Translations under genes and position numbers: made by a program
Assembly: GCA_937927445.1 (NCBI GenBank)
Contig: CALAOB010000112.1
Coordinates: forward strand, 1-16,017
From: an uncultured Oribacterium sp.
GTDB taxonomy: Bacteria; Bacillota; Clostridia; Lachnospirales; Lachnospiraceae
Length of the DNA stretch: 16,017 bases
Direction: 5' to 3'
Part shown: piece by piece, positions 1 through 6,373 of the stretch
How the letters are laid out: every line of letters starts with the position of its first letter
How positions within the stretch are numbered: the stretch's first letter is position 1
The notes under the pieces: generated by a model
What the model saw: the letters and a program-made list of their open reading frames with translations, nothing else
The model's database searches: none
Told to the model about the DNA's origin: nothing

Positions 1-20
1 CAAAGATCTCGCGGTAGTCA

Positions 21-48
21 GTTAGCGCGCTCAGCTAACACTGAGCGC
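21..48. other. Overlapping alternative hairpins at the left edge
   Basis: Two mutually exclusive hairpins can form here. One pairs GTTAGC (21-26) with GCTAAC (34-39). The other pairs GCGCTCAG (27-34) with CTGAGCGC (41-48). No U-run follows, so it is not a clear terminator. The upstream gene lies outside the window. Frame 1 is open from base 1 to a TAA at 55-57, which could be the tail of a gene but is too short to support. No convincing promoter was found for the gene at 124. Confidence 0.35.
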
Positions 49-123
49 TTACCTTAAATCACCTTTAGTGTAGCTTATTTGAAAAGTTCACAATGAATTC
101 CTCGGATCGAAAGGAGGCAGTAT

Positions 124-795
124 ATGAAAAAACTGGTGATTGCAGCAGGCGGAATCGTGATTGTGATCGTAGCAGGGTTCTTCCTGTACCGTCATTTTGT
201 TATAAACAGCATTATGGACGGACCCTTCATGGAGAACATAAGCCCGGATGAAAGTGAGACGGAGACGGAGACAGTGAGCGATCCGGAACCAGCGTCTGCG
301 TCCGTTCCAGAAGCGGTGTCTGCTCGGGCGCTGCCCGAAACAGCAGCTCTCGTGGAGTTTTCCTGGCATCAGAGTGCGATGAGCCATGACGACTGTTTCG
401 ATTTCTGGATGAAGACCACGGAGGAGAATCCGGAGACCCCGTATCTGTATTGCTCCTATACCGACCCGGAAACACGTGAGCGCATCGATCTCGGAGATGA
501 GATGTTCATCTACAGAGCCGGACGGCAGAAGAAGGCCGGAGCTGAAGTGGCCACAGAAACGGAGGACGAGCGCTGTCCGAAGATCCCTTACGAGCGCTGG
601 CAGGAGCTCGCCGACTTCCTGCGGAAGGCGGAGCTGGCACCTTACCACGATCCGGACCCGAATCTTCTCGACGCCACCGACAGTAAGCTGGAGCTCACCT
701 GGACTGCGGACGGACAGCAGATCACAGAAAGCTTCGATGGCAGATCTGCCGACGGCCTGCTCGAGCTGCTGCAGGATATCACCCGTGGGGTCTGA
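124..795 (+). CDS. Hypothetical membrane-anchored protein with acidic linker
   Basis: I do not recognise this 223-aa protein. Residues 4-22 form one hydrophobic segment after MKK, with no lipobox cysteine, so it is probably an N-terminal anchor with the rest outside the cell. Residues 41-75 are a Glu/Ser/Thr/Ala/Pro-rich linker containing an ETETET run. The remaining ~145 residues form a compact polar domain with several Trp and Cys residues (C91, C110) and a C-terminal beta-like stretch (LELTWTADGQQ). The start is fixed by AAGGAGG at 111-117, 6 nt before the ATG. The last codons (Gly-Val-stop) lie inside a GGGGTCTGACCCC palindrome at 787-799, so the present C-terminus may have been created or trimmed by that repeat. 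A terminator follows at 821. The coding potential is convincing; the function is unknown. Confidence 0.75.
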   Translation: MKKLVIAAGGIVIVIVAGFFLYRHFVINSIMDGPFMENISPDESETETETVSDPEPASASVPEAVSARALPETAALVEFSWHQSAMSHDDCFDFWMKTTEENPETPYLYCSYTDPETRERIDLGDEMFIYRAGRQKKAGAEVATETEDERCPKIPYERWQELADFLRKAELAPYHDPDPNLLDATDSKLELTWTADGQQITESFDGRSADGLLELLQDITRGV

Positions 796-817
796 CCCCA
801 TTACGAAATTCTTAAGA
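787..817 (-). repeat. GGGGTC-N-GACCCC palindrome with 17-nt flank, inverted copy
   Basis: GGGGTCTGACCCC at 787-799 is followed by a flank at 801-817. The reverse complement of this flank, TCTTAAGAATTTCGTAA, is identical to 13025-13041 beside the first palindrome of the plsX-acpP array. The two copies are in opposite orientation, ~12 kb apart. The palindrome contains the TGA stop (793-795) of the preceding gene. Confidence 0.8.
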
Positions 818-820
818 AAA

Positions 821-855
821 GAAGTGCGGAGATTCGTCTCCGGCACTTCTTTTTC
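821..855 (+). terminator. Intrinsic terminator after the first gene
   Basis: GAAGTGC (821-827) pairs with GCACTTC (843-849). GGAGA (828-832) pairs with TCTCC (837-841) around a TTCG tetraloop, with one bulged G at 842. A T-run at 850-854 follows. This ends the 124-795 transcript. Confidence 0.9.
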
Positions 856-926
856 GTATCTTAAAAATCTGTAAAACGAAGTGAAATTTATTAAGAAATT
901 GTGGTGAAACCGTAAGATGTGCGATA

Positions 927-955
927 TTGATATTAAGAATTTAATTCTGTAATAT
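927..955 (+). promoter_or_regulatory. Sigma-A promoter of the cell-wall-binding protein
   Basis: TTGATA (927-932), a 17-bp spacer and TAATAT (950-955). The start would be near 962, giving a leader of about 125 nt. The leader holds a GATAT/ATATC hairpin (970-983) and a TTCGCA/TGCGAA hairpin (990-995 with 1009-1014). I could not match it to a known riboswitch class. Confidence 0.75.
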
Positions 956-1086
956 GGATGATAGAAGAAGATATTTTTATATCAAAACGTTCGCAATTGC
1001 AGGTTCGATGCGAAGCCGACACACAGCAGGCCACCTCGCTTACTTATGCCGACTGCCTTTGCACTCTACGATGAAAGGAGCATCCT

Positions 1087-2454
1087 ATGAAGCACCGTAC
1101 ATTTAAACTTTTCGCTTCGGCTGTGATTCTCGCGGCACTGACCTCATTCACCGCACTGGCAGCCACAGCGATCAACGCTGTAAACTTCACCTTTACGATC
1201 GACGGCGATACGAACATCGCGGACGGCTATAACGAGCCGACGATCGACGTCAGCTCCCAGTATGGCTACGAGGTGTTCGACTGCACAGTTTCCGCCAGCG
1301 ACACGTCCCTCGCTTCAGGTAAGAACCCGGTGAGCTATACATTGACCCTCACCGCGGACCGGGGATACTACTTCCCGAACGCAAACAGCATCCAGGTGAC
1401 CGGAAACGGCATCACCGAGATCACGAAGAAAACGACGAGCGGCTGGGACGACAGTGAGCTGACTATCAAGTTCAAGGCCTATCCGTATGTCCGCCTCGCG
1501 GCACCGTCCTTCGAGACCGATTTCGACAGTGTGAAGGGCAGCAAATCGAAGTCCCAGTCCAGCGGGCGGGATACCTCTGTAAGCATTAACAAAAATGGCG
1601 CGTCGAAGATCGAGTTCGTCGTGAGCTACGTCGATCAGGACGGCGAGTACCGGACGAAGGGCGGCAGCGTCTCCGGCTCCACGATTCAGGTCGGCAGTTA
1701 CAACAAGCAGTACACCGGCAGCAGCAAGTATAAACAGTCCGCTTATATCCGCGGCATCGCGATCCGCGCGGCAGATGCGAAGAGCTCGAACCCGCATCTC
1801 GCGCCGAGTAAATGGGTTTACATCTCCGGCGGCATCACCGGCATCGACACCGACGAGTACTTCACCGACTATTCGACCTGGTACGACGTGCTCGCGCGTA
1901 GCGGCGGCTCCGGCAGCACCACTTCACCATCGACCGGTGGAAGCGCAGGCGGCAACGTAAGTGGCAACGGCTGGCAGGTGATCAACAACTACTGGTACTA
2001 CTTCAGCAACGGTCGGATGATGACCGGCTGGGTCTTCGACGGCAGCAACTGGTACTACTGCAATCCGCAGAGCGGCGCGATGATGGCAGGCTGGATCCAG
2101 GATCCGACCGGTCACTGGTTCCTTCTGAATCAGGCACATGACGGCAGTTACGGACGGCTTCTGTCCGGCTGGCAGCAGGATGGCGGTCGCTGGTTCTACC
2201 TGAATCCGAACCACGACGGTACCTTCGGTGCCCTTCAGACGGGCTGGCTCAATGTAAACGGCCAGTGGTACTATCTTAACCCGAATCATGATGGAAGCTT
2301 CGGATCCGTGATGACCGGCTGGCTAAATCTCAACGGCGCATACTACTACCTCGACCCGAACAGCGGCAACCCGCGCGGCGTGATGACAACCGGCACGAAG
2401 TACATCGACGGACGCGTCCGCATCTTCGGCTCGGACGGCGTACTGATCCGCTGA
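1087..2454 (+). CDS. Secreted cell-wall-binding (choline-binding-type) repeat protein
   Basis: A 455-aa protein with a signal peptide: a basic start (MKHRTFK), a hydrophobic core, and an ALA cleavage site at residues 23-25. Residues 26 to ~275 form an Ala/Ser/Thr/Gly-rich extracellular region with beta-rich spacing and no recognised catalytic motif. A Gly/Ser/Thr linker at ~277-294 leads to about six aromatic repeats from W296 to ~440 (patterns such as GWVFDGSNWYY and GWLNVNGQWYYLNPN). These are typical of CW_binding/choline-binding repeats that attach proteins to wall teichoic or lipoteichoic acid. Two adjacent units share the insert NPNHDG(T/S)FG, which suggests recent duplication. The start has AAAGGAG ending 6 nt upstream. 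It is monocistronic, with its own promoter and the shared terminator at 2481. It is probably a surface adhesin or wall-remodelling accessory; the N-terminal domain gives no firm function. Confidence 0.88.
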   Translation: MKHRTFKLFASAVILAALTSFTALAATAINAVNFTFTIDGDTNIADGYNEPTIDVSSQYGYEVFDCTVSASDTSLASGKNPVSYTLTLTADRGYYFPNANSIQVTGNGITEITKKTTSGWDDSELTIKFKAYPYVRLAAPSFETDFDSVKGSKSKSQSSGRDTSVSINKNGASKIEFVVSYVDQDGEYRTKGGSVSGSTIQVGSYNKQYTGSSKYKQSAYIRGIAIRAADAKSSNPHLAPSKWVYISGGITGIDTDEYFTDYSTWYDVLARSGGSGSTTSPSTGGSAGGNVSGNGWQVINNYWYYFSNGRMMTGWVFDGSNWYYCNPQSGAMMAGWIQDPTGHWFLLNQAHDGSYGRLLSGWQQDGGRWFYLNPNHDGTFGALQTGWLNVNGQWYYLNPNHDGSFGSVMTGWLNLNGAYYYLDPNSGNPRGVMTTGTKYIDGRVRIFGSDGVLIR

Positions 2455-2480
2455 GAACCGAATATATCTGCATATAATAC

Positions 2481-2510
2481 AAAAGGGGATGCATCGCTGC
2501 ATCCCCTTTT
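2481..2510. terminator. Bidirectional terminator between convergent genes
   Basis: A perfect 13-bp stem, AAAAGGGGATGCA (2481-2493) with TGCATCCCCTTTT (2498-2510), around a TCGC loop. It has A-tracts and T-tracts on its two sides, so it can serve both the cell-wall protein (plus) and the permease (minus). Confidence 0.9.
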
Positions 2511-2518
2511 CTGTTAAC

Positions 2519-3850
2519 TTATTCCTGTACAGCTTCCATGTTGGCCGGGAGGATCAGGTTCAGAATGATCGCCACGACGAAGACGACGGCGACGCAGTTC
2601 TGCGCGAAGACGGTCTGGATGATATCCGGGAAGATCGCGAAGAGGTCCTGACACTGGGTGAAGCCGAGTCCGATACTGAGGGACAGGGCAGCGATGACGG
2701 TGTTCCGCTGCGAGAAGCCGCACTTACTGATCATCTGAAGACCGCTGACGACGATGGTACCAAACATCATGATGGTACAGCCGCCGAGTACAGCATCCGG
2801 AAGAGTGGCGAGGAGCGCACCGAACATCGGGAAGATACCGGCGAGGATCATAATCACGGCACCGGTCGCGATGGTGAAACGGTTGACGACCTTCGTCATC
2901 GCAACGAGTCCGACGTTCTGGCTGAATGAGGTGATCGGCAGGCAGCCGAAGAGTGAGGACAGCGAGCTGATGAAGCCGTCGCAGCAGATGGAGCCGGAGG
3001 TTTCCTTCTCGCTCGCATCACGGCCTAAACCGGACGCCGCCAGCGCGGAGGTATCACCGATGGTCTCCGTCGCGGAAACCAGGAAGATCAGGATGGTCGA
3101 GAAGATCGCATCCGCACGGAACTCCATATGGAACGGCATCAGCTGCGGGATTGCAATGATCGAGGTGCTTGCAAGCGAAGAGAAGTCGACCATGTGCATG
3201 CAGACCGCCACGATGTAGCCGACGATCAGACCGAAGAGTACGGAAAGCTGCTTCCAGAAGGACTTCGCGAAGATGTGGAAGAGGATGCAGCAGGTCAGCG
3301 TGATGAGGCCGAGGATCCAGTTCTGCGCAGAACCGAAGTCCGCACTGCCGGAGCCGCCACCGAAGGATGCCGCACCGACGCTCAGCAGTGAGAAGCCGAT
3401 GGCGGTGACGACCGTCGCGGAAACGATCGGCGAGATCAGCTTGATCCAGTACTTCGCGAAGAGACCTAGGATACCCTCGACGATTCCGCCCACGAGCACC
3501 GCGCCCATGATGGCACCATAGCCATACTGTGCACCGATGAAGCAGAAGATCGACACGAAGGTGAAGCTGATACCCATGACGATCGGGAGGCCGGAGCCCA
3601 GCTTTCCGAAGAGAGGGAAGAGCTGGACCAGTGTACCGATGCCGGCGATCAGCATTGCACTCTGGATAAGCATCGCGGTCTGAGAGCTCTCGAGTCCGCA
3701 GGCACCACCCACGATCAGGATCGGGGCGATGTTTGCGACGAACATCGCAAGGATGTGCTGGAGACCGAACGGGATGGCCTTCATCACCGGGACCTTGCCC
3801 TCCAGCGTGTAGATATTACGGATTGAAACGCTTTCTGTCTTGTTACTCAT
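2519..3850 (-). CDS. pbuX: NCS2-family xanthine (purine) permease
   Basis: A 443-aa polytopic membrane protein of the nucleobase:cation symporter-2 (NAT/NCS2) family, which imports purine bases with protons. Family marks seen are the QH motif in TM1 (QHILAMF, 31-37), the TM8 acid in ATETIGD (E262, D266), and the NAT signature QNVGLVAMTK (311-320). In characterised members the Gln-Asn pair and the TM8 Glu contact the base. Hydrophobicity fits about 12-14 membrane segments, and the length is normal for the family. The start has AGGGGGAA 3 nt upstream. It lies 21 bp after xpt on the same strand, as in the Bacillus xpt-pbuX operon, which supports xanthine as substrate; uric acid or another purine cannot be excluded from sequence alone. 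Confidence 0.9.
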   Translation of the reverse strand: MSNKTESVSIRNIYTLEGKVPVMKAIPFGLQHILAMFVANIAPILIVGGACGLESSQTAMLIQSAMLIAGIGTLVQLFPLFGKLGSGLPIVMGISFTFVSIFCFIGAQYGYGAIMGAVLVGGIVEGILGLFAKYWIKLISPIVSATVVTAIGFSLLSVGAASFGGGSGSADFGSAQNWILGLITLTCCILFHIFAKSFWKQLSVLFGLIVGYIVAVCMHMVDFSSLASTSIIAIPQLMPFHMEFRADAIFSTILIFLVSATETIGDTSALAASGLGRDASEKETSGSICCDGFISSLSSLFGCLPITSFSQNVGLVAMTKVVNRFTIATGAVIMILAGIFPMFGALLATLPDAVLGGCTIMMFGTIVVSGLQMISKCGFSQRNTVIAALSLSIGLGFTQCQDLFAIFPDIIQTVFAQNCVAVVFVVAIILNLILPANMEAVQE

Positions 3851-3871
3851 TGATTCCCCCTGTACTACGCT

Positions 3872-4453
3872 TTACTGCTCACGGAACTGGATCGTACCGT
3901 GCTCTGCGTCCATGCTCTCAACGATGGCGAGCGACTCGAGCTGATATCCGAGGTTACGGATGATCCGTCCGCCCTGCTGGAAGCCCTTCTCAACCGCGAT
4001 GCCGATGCCCTCGACGGTGCCGCCGGCCTGTGCCACGATGGACAGAAGACCCTGCAGTGCGCAGCCGTTCGCGAGGAAATCATCGATGATCAGCACGTGA
4101 TCCTCCGGGCTCAGGAACTTCTTTGACACGATGACCTGATTCTTACGCTTATGGGTGAAGGACTCCACCTCTGCAGCATACACATCACCGTCGATGTTCA
4201 GGCTCTGGGACTTCTTCGCGAAAACCACCGGTACATGAAAGTGGTTCGCTACGATACAGGCAATGCCGATACCGGAAGCCTCGATGGTGAGGATCTTATT
4301 GATCGGCTTTCCGTCGAAACGGCGCTTGAACTCCTCGCCCATCTGATTAAACAGATCGATATCCATCTGATGATTCAGAAAGCTGTCGACCTTCAGGATA
4401 TTCCCTTCCTTCACGATACCGTCTTTTGCGATACGCTCTTCTAAAAAATTCAT
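3872..4453 (-). CDS. xpt: Xanthine phosphoribosyltransferase
   Basis: Converts xanthine plus PRPP to XMP in purine salvage in the cytoplasm. The 193-aa product matches the Bacillus-type Xpt from memory: LKVDSFLNHQ (20-29), TIEASGI (56-62), PVVFAKKSQSL (75-85), and the PRPP-binding loop VLIIDDFLANG (120-130) with the paired Asp residues. The start is chosen at MNFLEER (ATG at 4453), which gives the usual ~194-aa length. An in-frame ATG at 4459 is equally possible by ribosome-binding-site spacing (GGAGG at 4464-4468 is 4 nt from 4459 and 10 nt from 4453). A longer frame up to 4516 is open but lacks a site and family similarity. It is the first gene of an xpt-pbuX operon. Unlike the Bacillus operon, I find no purine aptamer in its own leader; the aptamer nearby is on the opposite strand. 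Confidence 0.95.
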   Translation of the reverse strand: MNFLEERIAKDGIVKEGNILKVDSFLNHQMDIDLFNQMGEEFKRRFDGKPINKILTIEASGIGIACIVANHFHVPVVFAKKSQSLNIDGDVYAAEVESFTHKRKNQVIVSKKFLSPEDHVLIIDDFLANGCALQGLLSIVAQAGGTVEGIGIAVEKGFQQGGRIIRNLGYQLESLAIVESMDAEHGTIQFREQ

Positions 4454-4495
4454 GATCATCCTTCCTCCATAAATGAAATTGACACCATTCCTATC

Positions 4496-4524
4496 AGTAT
4501 GCCAAACGCAAAGCAAAAAATAAA
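4496..4524 (-). promoter_or_regulatory. Possible promoter of xpt-pbuX
   Basis: On the minus strand TTTATT (4524-4519), 17 bp, CATACT (4501-4496). The -35 is poor, and other AT-rich pairings are possible. It would give a ~36-nt leader, too short for an aptamer. Confidence 0.3.
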
Positions 4525-4556
4525 CTGTAATTATGTAAGAAAAAAATATAAAATTA

Positions 4557-4565
4557 TGCTATACT
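4557..4565 (+). promoter_or_regulatory. Extended -10 promoter driving the riboswitch transcript
   Basis: TG-C-TATACT at 4557-4565 is a near-consensus extended -10. No good -35 lies 16-18 bp upstream, as is usual for such promoters. The predicted start is near 4571-4573, at the first bases of the aptamer. Confidence 0.65.
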
Positions 4566-4571
4566 TATATA

Positions 4572-4628
4572 GGTATAGTCTGCAAAACGGGCAGACGTTT
4601 CTACCAGGCGCCAAACAGCTTGACTACC
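4572..4628 (+). promoter_or_regulatory. Purine (guanine-type) riboswitch aptamer
   Basis: The three-way junction of the purine aptamer can be drawn. P1 is GGUA/UACC (4572-4575 with 4625-4628). P2 is GUCUGC/GCAGAC (4578-4583 with 4591-4596). The J2/3 hallmark GUUUCUAC is at 4597-4604. P3 is CAGGC/GCUUG (4605-4609 with 4618-4622). J3/1 is ACU at 4623-4625. The GG ending loop L2 (4589-4590) can pair with CC in L3 (4611-4612), as in the family kissing loop. By alignment with the Bacillus xpt aptamer from memory, positions U22, U47, U51 and C74 are 4576, 4598, 4602 and 4624. C74 predicts guanine rather than adenine recognition. P1 is very short and J1/2 is one or more bases shorter than usual, so ligand specificity may differ. 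It lies on the plus strand, leading to the FAD oxidoreductase at 4803. Confidence 0.85.
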
Positions 4629-4650
4629 ATTACGATAGTCAGCTTTTTTT
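4617..4650 (+). terminator. Riboswitch-controlled intrinsic terminator
   Basis: AGC-U-UGACUA (4617-4626, one bulged U) pairs with UAGUCA-GCU (4636-4644), followed by seven T (4644-4650). The 5' arm is the same RNA as the 3' strand of P3, J3/1 and the start of P1 3' of the aptamer. Aptamer and terminator therefore exclude each other. Confidence 0.85.
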
Positions 4651-4682
4651 ATGCCATTTCACACGCATGCAGGGCGCCTCGA

Positions 4683-4749
4683 GGGGCTTCATGCCCCCGT
4701 ACCGAAGTGATGGATCCAGACGAAACCGCCCGCAAACAGCGGAGGTACG
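4683..4749 (+). other. Hairpins in the read-through leader of the FAD oxidoreductase
   Basis: Between the riboswitch terminator and the gene, GGGGC/GCCCC (4683-4687 with 4693-4697) forms one hairpin. CGTACC/GGTACG (4698-4703 with 4744-4749) encloses CCGC/GCGG (4726-4729 with 4739-4742). No known motif was recognised. They may only space the leader. Confidence 0.35.
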
Positions 4750-4802
4750 TCTCGCGTCCGTAACGAAGCGTAGGAAATAAATTTTATGTCGGAGGTAATC
4801 CC

Positions 4803-6170
4803 ATGAGTATGTATGATGTCTTAATTATCGGTGCGGGCCCAGGTGGTATTTTCACTGCCTACGAGCTGATCGAGCGCCGTCCGGATCTGAAGATCGCGAT
4901 TTTCGAGCACGGTCACGAGCTCAGCCGTCGGAAGTGCCCGATTGATGGCGAGAAGATCAAGTCCTGTATCCACTGTAACTGCTGCTCGATCATGAGCGGT
5001 TTCGGCGGTGCCGGTGCCTTCTCCGATGGAAAGTACAACATCACCAACGATTTCGGTGGCACGCTCTACGAGTATATCGGCAAGAAGACCGCAATCGAGC
5101 TGATGGAGTATGTCGATAAGATCAACCTCAAGTTCGGTGGCGAGGGAACGAAGCTCTACTCGACCGCCGGCACGAAGTTTAAGAAGACCTGCATGCAGCA
5201 TGGTCTCCACCTCCTCGATGCATCCGTTCGTCACCTCGGCACCGACATCAATTATGTCGTGCTCGAGCACCTCTATGATCACCTGAAGGACAAGGTCGAT
5301 TTCTTCTTCGACTGCTGCATCGACACCGTCGAGAAGATCGACGAGGGCTATAAGGTCCATAGCGGTGAGCGCTCCTTCGAAGGAAAGAAGTGCGTGATTT
5401 CTGCCGGTCGAAGCGGCAGTAAGTGGATGGAGAAGGTCTGTGCGGACCTCGAGATTCCGACGAACTCGAACCGTGTAGACCTCGGCGTACGTGTCGAGCT
5501 GCCGGCCGAGATCTTCTCGGATCTCACCGACGAGCTCTACGAGAGTAAGATCGTCTACCGTACCGAGAAGTACGAGGATAACGTCCGCACCTTCTGTATG
5601 AATCCGAAGGGTGCCGTGGTCAATGAAAACACCAACGGCATCGTCACCGTAAACGGCCACAGCTATGAGGATCCCGCGAAGCAGACGAAGAACACGAACT
5701 TCGCACTGCTCGTGGCGAAGCACTTCTCCGAGCCGTTCAAGGATTCGAACGAGTACGGTGAGAGCATCGCGCGTCTCAGCAACATGCTTGGCGGTGGTGT
5801 CATCGTGCAGCGTTTCGGTGATCTCATCCGTGGTAAGCGGAGTACCGAGCAGCGTATCCGGGAGTCTTTCACCGTACCGACGCTGAACGCAGCTGCCGGC
5901 GACCTGAGCCTCGTGCTCCCGAAGCGTATCCTCGACGGCATCATCGAGATGATCTATGCTCTCGATAAGGTCGCACCGGGTACGGCCAATGACGACACCC
6001 TGCTTTACGGTGTCGAGGTCAAGTTCTACAACATGGAGGTCGAGGTCGACGAGAACCTCATGACCCGTCACGACGGACTCTACGTGATCGGTGACGGCAG
6101 TGGTATCACCCACTCCCTGTCACACGCCTCCGCAAGTGGCGTATATGTCGCACGTCAGCTGACGAAATAA
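4803..6170 (+). CDS. FAD-dependent oxidoreductase, uncharacterised (COG2509-like)
   Basis: A 455-aa soluble flavoprotein. The N-terminal Rossmann fold shows GAGPGG (10-15) and the ribose-binding E35 at the end of beta-2. The C-terminal FAD motif YVIGDGSG precedes HSLSHASASG near the end. Between them lies the family feature CP...C..C.CC followed by GFGGAGAFSDGK: C45, C55, C58, C60 and C61, then 66-77. The cysteines could bind metal or act in redox chemistry; this is inference. The substrate is unknown. The start is fixed by GGAGG (4791-4795), 7 nt upstream of ATG 4803; a second ATG at 4809 is less well spaced. It is preceded by a purine riboswitch and divergent from xpt-pbuX, so a role linked to purine bases or nucleosides is plausible. 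It is transcribed alone and ends at the terminator 6323-6353. Confidence 0.9.
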   Translation: MSMYDVLIIGAGPGGIFTAYELIERRPDLKIAIFEHGHELSRRKCPIDGEKIKSCIHCNCCSIMSGFGGAGAFSDGKYNITNDFGGTLYEYIGKKTAIELMEYVDKINLKFGGEGTKLYSTAGTKFKKTCMQHGLHLLDASVRHLGTDINYVVLEHLYDHLKDKVDFFFDCCIDTVEKIDEGYKVHSGERSFEGKKCVISAGRSGSKWMEKVCADLEIPTNSNRVDLGVRVELPAEIFSDLTDELYESKIVYRTEKYEDNVRTFCMNPKGAVVNENTNGIVTVNGHSYEDPAKQTKNTNFALLVAKHFSEPFKDSNEYGESIARLSNMLGGGVIVQRFGDLIRGKRSTEQRIRESFTVPTLNAAAGDLSLVLPKRILDGIIEMIYALDKVAPGTANDDTLLYGVEVKFYNMEVEVDENLMTRHDGLYVIGDGSGITHSLSHASASGVYVARQLTK

Positions 6171-6261
6171 AAAAGAATCGTGATGATGTAAACTCGGAAG
6201 CATTGGCGTACAAGCAGCAACGACATGGAGGAACAGAAGTATACCAGGAAGGAGGACGACG

Positions 6262-6321
6262 ATGTTTTGCCCGGAGTGTGGGATCTTGGGCGAAAAACAC
6301 AGAATCGCATTGATGCGGTAA
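6262..6321 (+). CDS. Possible 19-aa microprotein or zinc-ribbon remnant
   Basis: ATG at 6262 with AAGGAGG ending at 6255, 6 nt upstream, opens a 19-codon frame: MFCPECGILGEKHRIALMR, then TAA at 6319. The CPEC knuckle after MF is the usual start of bacterial zinc-ribbon domain proteins. Only one CxxC is present, so it cannot form a complete ribbon alone. It may be the surviving 5' end of a deleted gene or a genuine small peptide. The terminator starts 2 bp after its stop. Confidence 0.35.
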   Translation: MFCPECGILGEKHRIALMR

Positions 6322-6322
6322 T

Positions 6323-6353
6323 AAAAAAGCTGGCGCAGAAGCGTCAGCTTTTT
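6323..6353. terminator. Bidirectional terminator between convergent genes
   Basis: GCTGGCGC (6329-6336), an AGAA loop, and GCGTCAGC (6341-6348, one G-T wobble), with six A before and five T after. It serves the FAD oxidoreductase on the plus strand and the transporter on the minus strand. Confidence 0.9.
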
Positions 6354-6373
6354 GCTATATACGAGATAAAATC

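Noticed and set aside
990..1060. Possible tRNA T-arm (GGTTCGATGC) or c-di-GMP riboswitch in the leader of the cell-wall protein
   Set aside because: The arms flanking TTCGATG do not pair as a T-stem, no acceptor or anticodon arms were found, and the c-di-GMP-I conserved blocks are missing.
4499..4780. 93-codon plus-strand frame across the riboswitch
   Set aside because: It contains the promoter, aptamer and terminator and has no ribosome binding site.
4821..6113. 430-codon open frame on the minus strand opposite the FAD oxidoreductase
   Set aside because: The plus-strand protein has clear FAD motifs and a ribosome binding site. The antisense frame is Leu/Val/Asp/Arg-rich with no motif, as expected from codon bias.
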